Shown here: positions 7,896-15,486 of the stretch, one piece after another | How positions within the stretch are numbered: the first letter of the stretch is position 1 | How the letters are laid out: each line of letters begins with the position of its first letter | Origin: JBKGYG01 sp046546235 | GTDB lineage: Bacteria; Bacillota; Clostridia; Lachnospirales; DSM-24629 | Direction of reading: 5' to 3' | NCBI GenBank assembly: GCA_046546235.1 | Contig: JBKGYG010000028.1 | Location: 1 to 22,011 of the forward strand | Length of the DNA stretch: 22,011 nucleotides | The notes under the pieces: model-generated | Databases searched by the model: none | Told to the model about the DNA's origin: nothing | What the model saw: only the letters and a program-made list of their open reading frames with translations | Position numbers and translations under genes: made by a program

Positions 7896-8750
7896 TTAAT
7901 TCATTTCATATGTCTCAATATAATATTCTTCCCCATCACTAAAAATTATTCTATAATATGGTTCTACATATTGCTTCTCTTCTTGATACATGTTTAGTTT
8001 TGTGTCATATCCTATTTCAATATTCGTTATTTCGACTTCCTTATCTACATTTTGTTGTGTAAAATCTTCCATTTTCATAAAAAGGGCTTTATCAATGGGA
8101 TAAATAAGCAACTCTTCATCTACAAATTTATCTGCGTCAATAACTTTAATCTCAGTGTATACTATTCCGTTTTTATTTATATTAATTTTTACAAAACTAC
8201 TAAAAATGGGATACCCTTCAAAAAACTCATTGAATATAATACTATAAGTTTCATTATCAACTTCTGTAATAGAAGTAATTTCCCAGTTAACATTTAAAAA
8301 TTTTAATTTATCAATAAATTCATTTGCTAGCTTAATTGCTTCTTCTTCATCTAAATTCTGATTACCTTTATTTAATTCATCTTGAAAAATTTTAATAATT
8401 CCTTCTTCTGATCCACCTGTCATTACAATTACTCTTTTTCCATTGAACTTATATTCTAGTCCATTAGAAATCATCGTAGTCGTTATTACATCATCTTCTT
8501 CAAGAAACATATCAATTATTTTATTTTCATCAACTTCAACTGTATCGATTTTTAATCGACGCATTGGTTTAAAGCTAGGAAAATCATCTATTAGTTTTAT
8601 ATTATTCTTCCCTAATATTTCAATAGTTGTTTTTTCTTCTGTACTTGTTAGTTTGTACTTATCTTCTTGAATATTAAACAACACATATAGACCAATATTT
8701 ATTATTATTAAGATGGTAATAAGTATAGTTTGTACTCTATTCCAATTCAT
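7896..8750 (-). CDS. walI: WalI (YycI), accessory regulator of the WalK kinase
   Basis: A 284-aa single-pass membrane protein: short cytoplasmic N-terminus, one helix at about residues 6-26, then an extracytoplasmic domain of about 255 residues. Length (B. subtilis YycI is about 280 aa), topology and position directly after YycH identify it. Primary sequence is divergent, as is usual in this family. In Bacilli, WalH and WalI form a membrane complex with WalK and adjust its activity; the same is inferred here. The frame can start at 8756, but the SD (GAGG) fits the ATG at 8750 better. That SD overlaps the stop region of walH, so the two are translationally linked. Confidence 0.85.
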   Translation of the reverse strand: MNWNRVQTILITILIIINIGLYVLFNIQEDKYKLTSTEEKTTIEILGKNNIKLIDDFPSFKPMRRLKIDTVEVDENKIIDMFLEEDDVITTTMISNGLEYKFNGKRVIVMTGGSEEGIIKIFQDELNKGNQNLDEEEAIKLANEFIDKLKFLNVNWEITSITEVDNETYSIIFNEFFEGYPIFSSFVKININKNGIVYTEIKVIDADKFVDEELLIYPIDKALFMKMEDFTQQNVDKEVEITNIEIGYDTKLNMYQEEKQYVEPYYRIIFSDGEEYYIETYEMN

Positions 8751-8761
8751 AAACATACCCT

Positions 8762-10165
8762 CTATTCTAAATCAATTAAATACAAATCATTTGATTCGAT
8801 TACACATACTACTTTATGCTCTTCGTCAATATCGTCTATATAATAAGCAAGATATAGATTGTTTATAGGAGATGTTTCTTCGGGATACTGTTCTATATAC
8901 TGGTCTAATAACATTCTATAGTCTAAACTTTCTATTTCTTGAAAATCAAACATATTCATTACTTCATCATTTTTGATTAGCCAACGTTTATAATTTACTA
9001 TTTTCCCCCCTTTAATCTTTATCTCAATAGGATAATCTATTCCTATTTCTTCTTTTAATCCATCGCTTAAAACAGCATCAAAATCTTTAAAACGATAATT
9101 AAAAAATAACTCTATCTCCTTATCATATATATTATAATCTGACAAATAATATTCTTGTCCCCTTAACAAACTGTCATTATCAAGAAACTCTTTAGCTTGA
9201 CGATATGCTTGTGGTAATTTAATTTTCTCATCTCGTCGATCTACTCTAATATCTGTAAACTCCACAACCCCTGAAGTATTGTATTTGACAATAGTTTGCT
9301 CATCTTTGTATGTAAAAACATTATCATCTTCAACAAGATACTTTGCTGAAGGATTTGAAAAATAATTATTTATATAGTTTTCTAACTCTGCAATATTTAT
9401 GCTTTCCTCTTCAAGGAAATACCTACTTATTTTTTGTGACCCATATTTTATATCAACCCCTGTTGGCAAAAAAACATTTTGATTAAATAATTCATCAAAT
9501 TTTGTACTATATCCTTGAATGTGCTTTTTAGATAAACTATATTTAGGGAATGATTCTTTGTTGTAAATATTATCAGTTAATGCTATTACTTCAGAATTGT
9601 ACTGCAACTGATTATTGTTTAGAGCAATCTCCATCATTTGACCTTCTTCATCATTAACTAAATAACATATACTACTTCCTTTTCTTTCATTAGAAGGAGT
9701 AATTATTACATAATTAAATAAGTATTCTTTTTCATCTACATCCTTTGTTATTTGTGTGTCTTCTAAAAGCATATCAACCGACATGTAGAAGGGTATTTTC
9801 ATTATTATAGAACGTTGAGTCCAAAACTTTTCCCAATCTACTACTGATATTCCTTCATTATTGCCTTGATAAATCACCTCTTGAAGAAAGCGTCTACTCT
9901 CAAGTAAAAGTTCTTTATATTCTCCCCTAGTACTATTAATTACATAACTTATTTCCTTACTAGGATAATACACCGCCATTATAGTTGGGCTTAATAATGG
10001 AGTATCTTCATTTAATATTTCTCCATAAGTTTCGTTTCTGTCTTCTATAAAATTATAAAAAAAGTTACGGTTTGAACCCTCATCAAACCATAACCTTGTT
10101 ACCTGAAAAATACTTGCAATTAAAAGTACAATAATTAACAAAGGCTTTAAGAATTTTATTTTCAT
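8762..10165 (-). CDS. walH: WalH (YycH), accessory regulator of the WalK kinase
   Basis: A 467-aa protein with a basic N-terminus, one membrane helix at about residues 8-25 and a large extracytoplasmic domain, close to the roughly 455 aa of B. subtilis YycH. The pattern RLWFDEGSN just after the helix resembles the 'LW' region at the start of YycH family proteins. It lies upstream of walI with nearly abutting ends, as in Bacilli. The start at 10165 has AGGGTG with 8-base spacing. It should sit in the membrane and act on WalK with WalI (from family knowledge). In this window it is separated from walK by an additional secreted-protein gene and is 25 bases downstream of it. Confidence 0.85.
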   Translation of the reverse strand: MKIKFLKPLLIIVLLIASIFQVTRLWFDEGSNRNFFYNFIEDRNETYGEILNEDTPLLSPTIMAVYYPSKEISYVINSTRGEYKELLLESRRFLQEVIYQGNNEGISVVDWEKFWTQRSIIMKIPFYMSVDMLLEDTQITKDVDEKEYLFNYVIITPSNERKGSSICYLVNDEEGQMMEIALNNNQLQYNSEVIALTDNIYNKESFPKYSLSKKHIQGYSTKFDELFNQNVFLPTGVDIKYGSQKISRYFLEEESINIAELENYINNYFSNPSAKYLVEDDNVFTYKDEQTIVKYNTSGVVEFTDIRVDRRDEKIKLPQAYRQAKEFLDNDSLLRGQEYYLSDYNIYDKEIELFFNYRFKDFDAVLSDGLKEEIGIDYPIEIKIKGGKIVNYKRWLIKNDEVMNMFDFQEIESLDYRMLLDQYIEQYPEETSPINNLYLAYYIDDIDEEHKVVCVIESNDLYLIDLE

Positions 10166-10190
10166 TTCTTTTCACCCTACTTACTATAAT

Positions 10191-10805
10191 TTATTTGAAC
10201 TCATTTATATAATTTGGATAAATTATTCTATCGTCTGATAATTTATCATTATTAACATTAAAGATTATTTGAAACAAGTTAAAATTATTAAACTGCAATG
10301 ATTCCTTTGCTTTTTTATTAATTGTAAATTGCCTAAAGATAACATCGTCTTTATATTTTACTGCTACTATTACATTATTATTTCCGTCATTGAGGTTAAT
10401 CTTATAATTAAAAAGACCAGACGCACCTATTTCCTGTATTGAGAAATCACTTTTTATCATCCTATCAACAGTAGAATATATAAAAACTCCAACCTCTGCT
10501 CCTTTTTCACCTTCACCTACTAAATATTTTTCATCTTCAAATGTAGCAGTAGTTATTTTATTAAATCCCTGAATAAATCTAAAATATTTCAAGTCATTAA
10601 TATTGTCTTTAGTATTATTATCTAACATTTGCTCAACCAACATTCCTTCATCTATATTAAAATAATCTAGAAAATAGCCTTTATCATCATAAACAGTTAT
10701 ATTCTCTTTATCTTCTTGTTCTGGTGAAGCATATGTCAAAGAAGTAAAAACATTAAAAAACGATACAAGTATAAAAGTTATAGTTATTATTTTAAACTTC
10801 TTCAT
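10191..10805 (-). CDS. Secreted protein of unknown function in the wal operon (Ig-like fold predicted)
   Basis: I do not recognise this 204-aa family. Residues 1-27 form a clear signal peptide (basic start, hydrophobic core, cleavage likely after TYA). No lipobox and no second membrane helix are visible, so it should be released or loosely wall-associated. Residues about 92-165 read like a bacterial Ig-type beta-sandwich: 'LVGEGEKGAEVGVFIY', a central 'GLFNYKINLNDGNNNVIV' and an 'FTINKKAK' end, the pattern of Big_9/cadherin-like modules. The start at 10805 has GAGGTG close by. The gene is the first after walK and is followed at short distance by walH and walI. Its upstream region has a perfect WalR box and a TATAAT, so it is probably a WalR target. 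It may be a ligand or modulator for the external sensor domain of WalK; that is speculation. Confidence 0.8.
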   Translation of the reverse strand: MKKFKIITITFILVSFFNVFTSLTYASPEQEDKENITVYDDKGYFLDYFNIDEGMLVEQMLDNNTKDNINDLKYFRFIQGFNKITTATFEDEKYLVGEGEKGAEVGVFIYSTVDRMIKSDFSIQEIGASGLFNYKINLNDGNNNVIVAVKYKDDVIFRQFTINKKAKESLQFNNFNLFQIIFNVNNDKLSDDRIIYPNYINEFK

Positions 10806-10845
10806 ATTTCCACCTCTCTATTTGTTTAAAATTAGTCACTGTATC

Positions 10846-10851
10846 ATTATA
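10846..10851 (-). promoter_or_regulatory. -10 box of an internal wal-operon promoter
   Basis: TATAAT on the minus strand, about 40 bases before the start of the 204-aa gene. No standard -35 lies 17 bases upstream; that position is occupied by a WalR box, as at activator-dependent promoters. Confidence 0.6.
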
Positions 10852-10861
10852 TACAAGTAAT

Positions 10862-10878
10862 ATTACAATTAAATTACA
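10862..10878 (-). promoter_or_regulatory. WalR box, TGTAAT-N5-TGTAAT
   Basis: On the minus strand two identical TGTAAT hexamers are separated by TTAAT, a full match to the WalR (YycF) consensus TGTWAH-N5-TGTWAH. The site ends 10 bases upstream of a TATAAT and covers the -35 region of the promoter for the 204-aa gene, walH and walI. It points in the direction of transcription. Confidence 0.7.
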
Positions 10879-10906
10879 ATTATATATCTGTTTTTTAACA
10901 ATTTCT

Positions 10907-12655
10907 TTAACTTGGGAACTTTAAATAAAAGCAGGTTCCCTTTCCCAATTCACTTTCTACAGTTATACTACCTCCATGATATTCCATAATCTCTTTTGCT
11001 ATAGCAAGTCCTAATCCTGTACCGCCCATTTCTCTTGACCTAGCTTTATCTACTCTGTAAAACCTATCAAATATTCTATCAGCATCATCTTTAGATATTC
11101 CCATGCCAGTATCTTTTATTGCAACATTTATATAATTATCTTCTTTAAATACTTGTATTATAATTTCAGCTCCGTCTGGACTATATTTCACCGCATTACT
11201 TATTATATTTTTAATTACTTGTTCAATTCGTTCTGGATCTCCATATATTTTATATTCTTTATTTGGTTTATGATAGTTCATTTTTTGTTTTTTCTTATTG
11301 GCATGAATTTTATATTTGCTAACACTTTGTTCTATAACGTGAGTAAGATTCATATATTTCATCTTGAATTTTGTCTGTTTATTATCTAATCTTGATAAAT
11401 CAAGAAGGTCTTGAACCAAATTAGTCATTCGATCACTCTCATGATTTATAACTTCTAAAAAGTTTTTAGACGTTTCTCTGTCTTCCATTGCACCTTCTAA
11501 TAATGTTTCAGTGTAGCTTTTAATAGTTGTAATAGGTGTTCTTAACTCATGAGATACATTAGCAACAAACTCTTTTTGCATTTCTTCTAGCTTCTTATGT
11601 TGTGTAATATCTTGAATTACACATATAACACCCATATACTCATCATTAAATGCTTTATAAGGAGCAAAACACATGTTATAAAACTTATTATTTATATTAA
11701 TTATGTGTTGTGTTATATCTTTATGTACTTTTTTAATCAATTCATTATATTTAATATCAATAAACTCCTTGAACATTTCGTTAAAACTATTAATCTTATG
11801 TGCATCAAACAACTGATTAGCAGCTCTATTGGTATGAATTAATTTACCATCTTTGTCAAAAACTAATATACCATCAGTCATATGGCTAAAAACTGTCTCT
11901 AATTTATTTTTTTCTCCAATCATATCTGATAAAGTTTTATTTAATGCTTTTGCCATAATATTGAAGTTTTGCGTTAATTGTCCTATCTCATCATCTGATT
12001 TAACTTCTATAGTGGTGTCCAATTTGCCTTGTGCCATTTCCCTTGCTCTACTAGTTAAGGCTGTGATAGGTTTTGTCAATGTAGTAGCTAATACAGCACC
12101 TATTACTGTTGCTAATACCAATGCAATAAGAATAGATACCAAAATAATAAATATTGTATCCTCAAGATTTTGTTCTACTTGCTCTGTAGACATTCTAGCA
12201 TAAATAATAAAAGCTACTTCATTATTCTTATTAGGAACAGGTTCAGCATATTCCCTATAATTAATAACCTGCCCTCTTTCTTTTGCTTTATAACCCCCTA
12301 TATCATTACTAACAACACCATTTATAGCTGCCATTACAACACTACTAATATTTTTTTCACTTTTTGTTGTAGGATATAACTCGTATCCTTCATCATCTAA
12401 CAAAAATATCTGCTTATCTCTTTGAATTGAACTTAGCCCTTCTATATTATTTATAAGTGATTGCTTGATTTCTTCATCTGAAGCTGTTTTATCAATCTCT
12501 AGTATTATCGTTCTTACTGATCCTTTTAATTCGTTGGCAAGTTTATTATATGCATCGTTTTTTAGCATAGTAACAATTAATGTTCCACTAACTATCATAA
12601 CAATAATAACAAGCAACACATAAAAAATAACTAACCTCCATCTGATACTTTTCAT
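10907..12655 (-). CDS. walK: Sensor histidine kinase WalK (YycG)
   Basis: A 582-aa kinase that senses the state of the cell wall and phosphorylates WalR. Layout: membrane helix 1 at about 8-30, an extracytoplasmic sensor domain at about 31-165, helix 2 at about 167-190, HAMP at about 191-244, PAS at about 250-350, and HisKA with His369 in VSHELRTP. HATPase_c has its N-box around Asn483-Asn487, DTGMG at 515-519 and GGTGLGL at 544-550. This order (external Cache-like domain, HAMP, PAS) is that of WalK rather than PhoR, and the neighbours walR, walH and walI confirm it. It starts 33 bases after walR with AGGGGTG upstream. No terminator is seen before the next gene, only a new promoter. Confidence 0.96.
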   Translation of the reverse strand: MKSIRWRLVIFYVLLVIIVMIVSGTLIVTMLKNDAYNKLANELKGSVRTIILEIDKTASDEEIKQSLINNIEGLSSIQRDKQIFLLDDEGYELYPTTKSEKNISSVVMAAINGVVSNDIGGYKAKERGQVINYREYAEPVPNKNNEVAFIIYARMSTEQVEQNLEDTIFIILVSILIALVLATVIGAVLATTLTKPITALTSRAREMAQGKLDTTIEVKSDDEIGQLTQNFNIMAKALNKTLSDMIGEKNKLETVFSHMTDGILVFDKDGKLIHTNRAANQLFDAHKINSFNEMFKEFIDIKYNELIKKVHKDITQHIININNKFYNMCFAPYKAFNDEYMGVICVIQDITQHKKLEEMQKEFVANVSHELRTPITTIKSYTETLLEGAMEDRETSKNFLEVINHESDRMTNLVQDLLDLSRLDNKQTKFKMKYMNLTHVIEQSVSKYKIHANKKKQKMNYHKPNKEYKIYGDPERIEQVIKNIISNAVKYSPDGAEIIIQVFKEDNYINVAIKDTGMGISKDDADRIFDRFYRVDKARSREMGGTGLGLAIAKEIMEYHGGSITVESELGKGTCFYLKFPS

Positions 12656-12688
12656 AAATTCACCCCTAAAGCGTCTCCCTTACGCAAA

Positions 12689-13378
12689 TTATCCATTAAA
12701 GTAATAACCTACTCCTCTTTTTGTAAGAATATATTCTGGCTTGCTTGGATTTGATTCCACTTTTTCTCTTAGTCTTCTAATAGTAACATCAACTGTTCTA
12801 ACATCACCATAATATTCATATCCCCATACTTTCTCAAGTAATAATTCTCTTGTAAAAATTTGTTCTTTTTGGCTTGCTAGGAACTTCAATAATTCAAACT
12901 CACGTAATGTTAAATCAATAGCATTGGAATCTATGCTAACTTCATATCTTTCTAAATCTATTTCTAAATCTCTAAACTTCATTTTTTTACTTCCACTACT
13001 AGACTTCGTTACATTACTAATTCGACGTAAATTTGCTTTAACTCTAGCCATTAACTCCCTAATGCTAAAAGGTTTTGTTACATAATCATCAGCTCCCAAT
13101 TCAAGCCCTAGAACTTTATCAACCTCTTCTGCTCGAGCAGTAAGCATTATAATAGGAATATCATAATCTTTTCTAATAAGTCTACAAGTTTGTAATCCAT
13201 CCAACTTAGGCATCATTATATCTAATAAAATAAGATCCGGTTTCTCTTTATGTACTAATTCAATTGCCTTCTCACCATCATAAGCTGTTGAAACTAAAAA
13301 TCCTTCTTTTTTTAAATTGAACTTTAATATATCTACAATAGCTTTCTCATCATCTACTACTAATATTTTTTGTTGCAT
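12689..13378 (-). CDS. walR: Response regulator WalR (YycF), OmpR family
   Basis: The 229-aa regulator of cell-wall metabolism, essential in many Firmicutes. The receiver domain has DDE at 9-11, phospho-acceptor Asp53 in LLDIMMP, Thr80 and Lys102. The winged-helix domain (about 132-228) contains the recognition-helix segment GDVRTVDVTIRRLREKVE, a hallmark of WalR, and ends with the wing RGVGYYFNG. OmpR regulators of this branch bind direct hexamer repeats spaced by 5 bp, which fits the boxes found elsewhere in the window. It has its own promoter (TTTACA, 17 bases, TGA-TAAAAT) after the terminator of the peptidase gene. The SD is GGGGTG before ATG 13378. No WalR box was found at its own promoter. 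Confidence 0.97.
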   Translation of the reverse strand: MQQKILVVDDEKAIVDILKFNLKKEGFLVSTAYDGEKAIELVHKEKPDLILLDIMMPKLDGLQTCRLIRKDYDIPIIMLTARAEEVDKVLGLELGADDYVTKPFSIRELMARVKANLRRISNVTKSSSGSKKMKFRDLEIDLERYEVSIDSNAIDLTLREFELLKFLASQKEQIFTRELLLEKVWGYEYYGDVRTVDVTIRRLREKVESNPSKPEYILTKRGVGYYFNG

Positions 13379-13424
13379 AATTACACCCCTTATTTATCTA
13401 CTTGATAAATCTAAAACTATTAAT

Positions 13425-13453
13425 ATTTTATCAAATTTGTATCCTAATGTAAA
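13425..13453 (-). promoter_or_regulatory. walR promoter
   Basis: Minus strand: -35 TTTACA (13448-13453), 17-base spacer, extended -10 TGA-TAAAAT (-10 at 13425-13430). It lies between the peptidase terminator and walR, so the wal operon starts here. Confidence 0.65.
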
Positions 13454-13458
13454 TAAAA

Positions 13459-13485
13459 AAGAGAACTGGTAAACACCAGTCTCTT
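13459..13485 (-). terminator. Rho-independent terminator of the M23 peptidase gene
   Basis: AAGAGAACTGG (13459-13469) pairs with CCAGTCTCTT (13476-13485), a 10-bp stem with one bulged A and a 6-base loop. On the minus strand it is followed by TTTTTATTT. It begins only 8 bases after the peptidase stop codon. Confidence 0.88.
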
Positions 13486-13492
13486 AAATTTC

Positions 13493-15091
13493 TTAATCAA
13501 TATACTTCATTGGGTTAGCTGTAACACCATCGAATAAAATTTCAAAATGTATATGAGGACCTGTACTCCGTCCTGTATTCCCTGTTTCACCTATTTTTTC
13601 ATACTGAGCAACATTCTGACCCACTTTAACATTAATCTGACTTAAGTGAGCATATCTAGTTTGAACACCATCCCCATGATTTACATATATAACATAACCA
13701 TAGGAACCACCCCATCCTGCAAAAGTAACCCTTCCGCCATCTGATGCTCTGACCGTTGTTCCAATTGGAATTCCAAAATCAACACCTGTATGAAATCCAC
13801 TTCGTCTATATCCATAACTGGAGGTTATTCTTCCTCCAACAATTGGTCTTATATAATTCCCAGTTGCCCCTTTTGGTGGTAAAGGCTTTGTTCCTCTTTC
13901 CACTACTTTAGGCACTGGTTCTTTAATTACTTTTTCATCAACAACTTCTTGTCCTTCTTCATATCCATTTACTTTATCAACTAAAGCAGTTACTTCTTTT
14001 ACTCCATCTGAACCATATGAAATAACAGATGTATATCCACTATATTTATCTTTATTATCCTTATATTCTGTTGAACGAGGAATTTTCTCTGTATATACTA
14101 TCTGTTCTTTAGCTGAAATTGATAGTTCTGGCTCAGGAACCGTAACAACCAACTCTTGATTTAACTGTAGAACTGTTTCTTCATCTATATCTGGATTCAG
14201 TTGTAATAAATCACTTGTTTTCATATCATTTCTTTGTGCAATTAATGATAAACAATCACCAGATTGTACTTTATATATTTTTTTCTCTTCATTTTCTTTT
14301 GTAATAAGTTCAACTGCTTCATCAACAGTTGAAACACCATCTGCTCTTACATACCCAGAAGATACTTTCACGTTTTCTACAAAATCCATCTCTACCAGTT
14401 CCCCTAGATTTTCTTCTTCTGACTCAGTTTCATCAACTTCTTCGTCTCCTTCAGCAAACTCTTCTTGATCTTCATCCTGATTATCTGAGTTAGCTGATGC
14501 TACAATTTGAGAATCTCTTGGAACTTTGTCTAATCTTGTAATTTTTGGTGTTAATTCATCTTCAGATAAAGAATTCGAAACTAATTCAATTTTAAATTTA
14601 TCTGATATATCAAATCTATTTTGAGCTTCTTCTAATACTTTTAAAGCTTCTTCTTTACTTTGAACTGCCACTTCAAAATCATCTATTCTTATAATATAAG
14701 CTTCTTGCTTAAACTGAGAAGTCTGTTCCATAAGATAATCATAAAGAGCCATCTCTAACTCTTCTACACTTGTAAATGTATCAGGTTCAATATGTTCAGT
14801 ATAATATAAGAGTTCAGTATCAATAAGTAAGTTTTTGCCTAATTCTTTTTGAATCCTATCAACAACAGATTCCTTTATATCTTCTGCCGTTTTCTTATCT
14901 TCAACAACACCAATACTATCTCCATCCAAAACTACTTTAAATGCATTAGCGAGTTCAGGTTCAACTTCCTCTGTTTTTTCCAATTTAATATTACTCACTA
15001 CAAAAATAACTAAAACTGAACAAAATGCAAACATAAAAAACTTAAAATGTTTAAACATCATCATTTCTGAATATTTGGGTCCTTTATTCAT
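13493..15091 (-). CDS. Membrane-anchored M23 metallopeptidase with LysM and G5 domains
   Basis: A 532-aa cell-wall hydrolase. Order: cytoplasmic tail, membrane helix at about 15-34 (signal anchor), an N-terminal extracytoplasmic region of about 165 residues, a very acidic linker at about 200-231, LysM at about 272-318 (YKVQSGDCLSLIAQ), G5 at about 326-402, and a C-terminal M23 domain. All zinc and catalytic residues of an active lysostaphin-type domain are present: His434 and Asp438 in FHTGVD, His482 in YAHLS, and His513 and His515 in PHIHFE. It should cut peptidoglycan cross-bridges or stem peptides, with LysM holding the glycan. The TTG at 15106 lies inside the SD; ATG 15091 has GGAGG 8 bases upstream and is used. 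It is immediately upstream of walR but transcribed separately. A WalR box lies over its likely promoter. Confidence 0.93.
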   Translation of the reverse strand: MNKGPKYSEMMMFKHFKFFMFAFCSVLVIFVVSNIKLEKTEEVEPELANAFKVVLDGDSIGVVEDKKTAEDIKESVVDRIQKELGKNLLIDTELLYYTEHIEPDTFTSVEELEMALYDYLMEQTSQFKQEAYIIRIDDFEVAVQSKEEALKVLEEAQNRFDISDKFKIELVSNSLSEDELTPKITRLDKVPRDSQIVASANSDNQDEDQEEFAEGDEEVDETESEEENLGELVEMDFVENVKVSSGYVRADGVSTVDEAVELITKENEEKKIYKVQSGDCLSLIAQRNDMKTSDLLQLNPDIDEETVLQLNQELVVTVPEPELSISAKEQIVYTEKIPRSTEYKDNKDKYSGYTSVISYGSDGVKEVTALVDKVNGYEEGQEVVDEKVIKEPVPKVVERGTKPLPPKGATGNYIRPIVGGRITSSYGYRRSGFHTGVDFGIPIGTTVRASDGGRVTFAGWGGSYGYVIYVNHGDGVQTRYAHLSQINVKVGQNVAQYEKIGETGNTGRSTGPHIHFEILFDGVTANPMKYID

Positions 15092-15139
15092 ACCAAAGTC
15101 CTCCAATTACTATTATTAAGTGTTATTATTTTATAATTT

Positions 15140-15156
15140 TGTAACACTTTTGTAAT
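15140..15156 (+). promoter_or_regulatory. WalR box, TGTAAC-N5-TGTAAT
   Basis: A full match to TGTWAH-N5-TGTWAH on the plus strand, with spacer ACTTT. It lies about 50 bases upstream of the M23 peptidase start, but in the opposite orientation to that gene, and covers its proposed -35 and spacer. A repressing or activating role cannot be told from the sequence. Confidence 0.6.
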
Positions 15157-15297
15157 AACCTCTTTTATTCTACCAGATATTACCTCAGTTGTAAAGCCCG
15201 AATAAATTGTTTAATAATCTTTTAATAGTAGATTCTTAGAGTTGTCCCTTTAATTCTATTATATTACAGTTTTATTTTTTTGTTAATTATTTAATTA

Positions 15298-15327
15298 TTG
15301 TCTAATCAAGGTCTTACTTTCTATAAT
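15298..15327 (+). promoter_or_regulatory. Upstream slp1 promoter candidate
   Basis: TTGTCT (15298-15303), 18-base spacer, perfect TATAAT (15322-15327). It would give a leader of about 150 bases whose 5' end coincides with the hairpin at 15325-15366. Confidence 0.5.
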
Positions 15328-15366
15328 ATTACCATAAAGAATTTTTTTATAGTCTTATGGAATATT
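15325..15366 (+). repeat. Imperfect inverted repeat at the slp1 transcript start
   Basis: AATATT, CCATAA and GA on the left pair in order with TC, TTATGG and AATATT on the right: 14 base pairs, with single bulged A residues at 15331 and 15338, around a 12-base T-rich loop. It overlaps the TATAAT of the upstream promoter, so it could be an operator, or its inner part could be a stabilising hairpin at the mRNA 5' end. Confidence 0.55.
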
Positions 15367-15416
15367 TTGTGCATTGATTATAAAAAGCTATTTAGATAAA
15401 ATTAACTCGTAACTAG

Positions 15417-15459
15417 TTGACATAATTTGTTGACATGTTTTTTTAATAGTCTTTACAAA
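15417..15459 (+). promoter_or_regulatory. Downstream slp1 promoter candidate with tandem TTGACA
   Basis: The octamer GTTGACAT is repeated at 15416-15423 and 15429-15436 (13-bp period), giving two perfect -35 hexamers. A -10 is weaker: TTACAA or TACAAA, 17-18 bases after the second copy. The SD AAGGAGG at 15472-15478 follows, 8 bases before the ATG. Confidence 0.5.
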
Positions 15460-15486
15460 TTTTATCAATTTAAGGAGGATATCTAA

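Larger units (their letters stand above)
15092..15486. promoter_or_regulatory. 395-bp divergent control region between the M23 peptidase and slp1
   Basis: No gene or leader peptide is seen here. Toward the peptidase it holds a WalR box at 15140-15156 over a weak promoter (ATTACA, 17 bases, TAAAAT at 15128-15133, minus strand). Toward slp1 it holds two promoter candidates and a long imperfect inverted repeat. The middle (about 15160-15297) is plain AT-rich sequence in which I see nothing definite. Confidence 0.6.

Noticed and set aside
10907..13378. PhoP/PhoR phosphate system
   Set aside because: The regulator and kinase resemble the WalRK branch, and walH/walI follow; no phosphate genes are nearby.
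15160..15297. Riboswitch, T-box or small leader peptide upstream of slp1
   Set aside because: No conserved riboswitch core, T-box sequence or ATG with ribosome site followed by a usable frame was seen.
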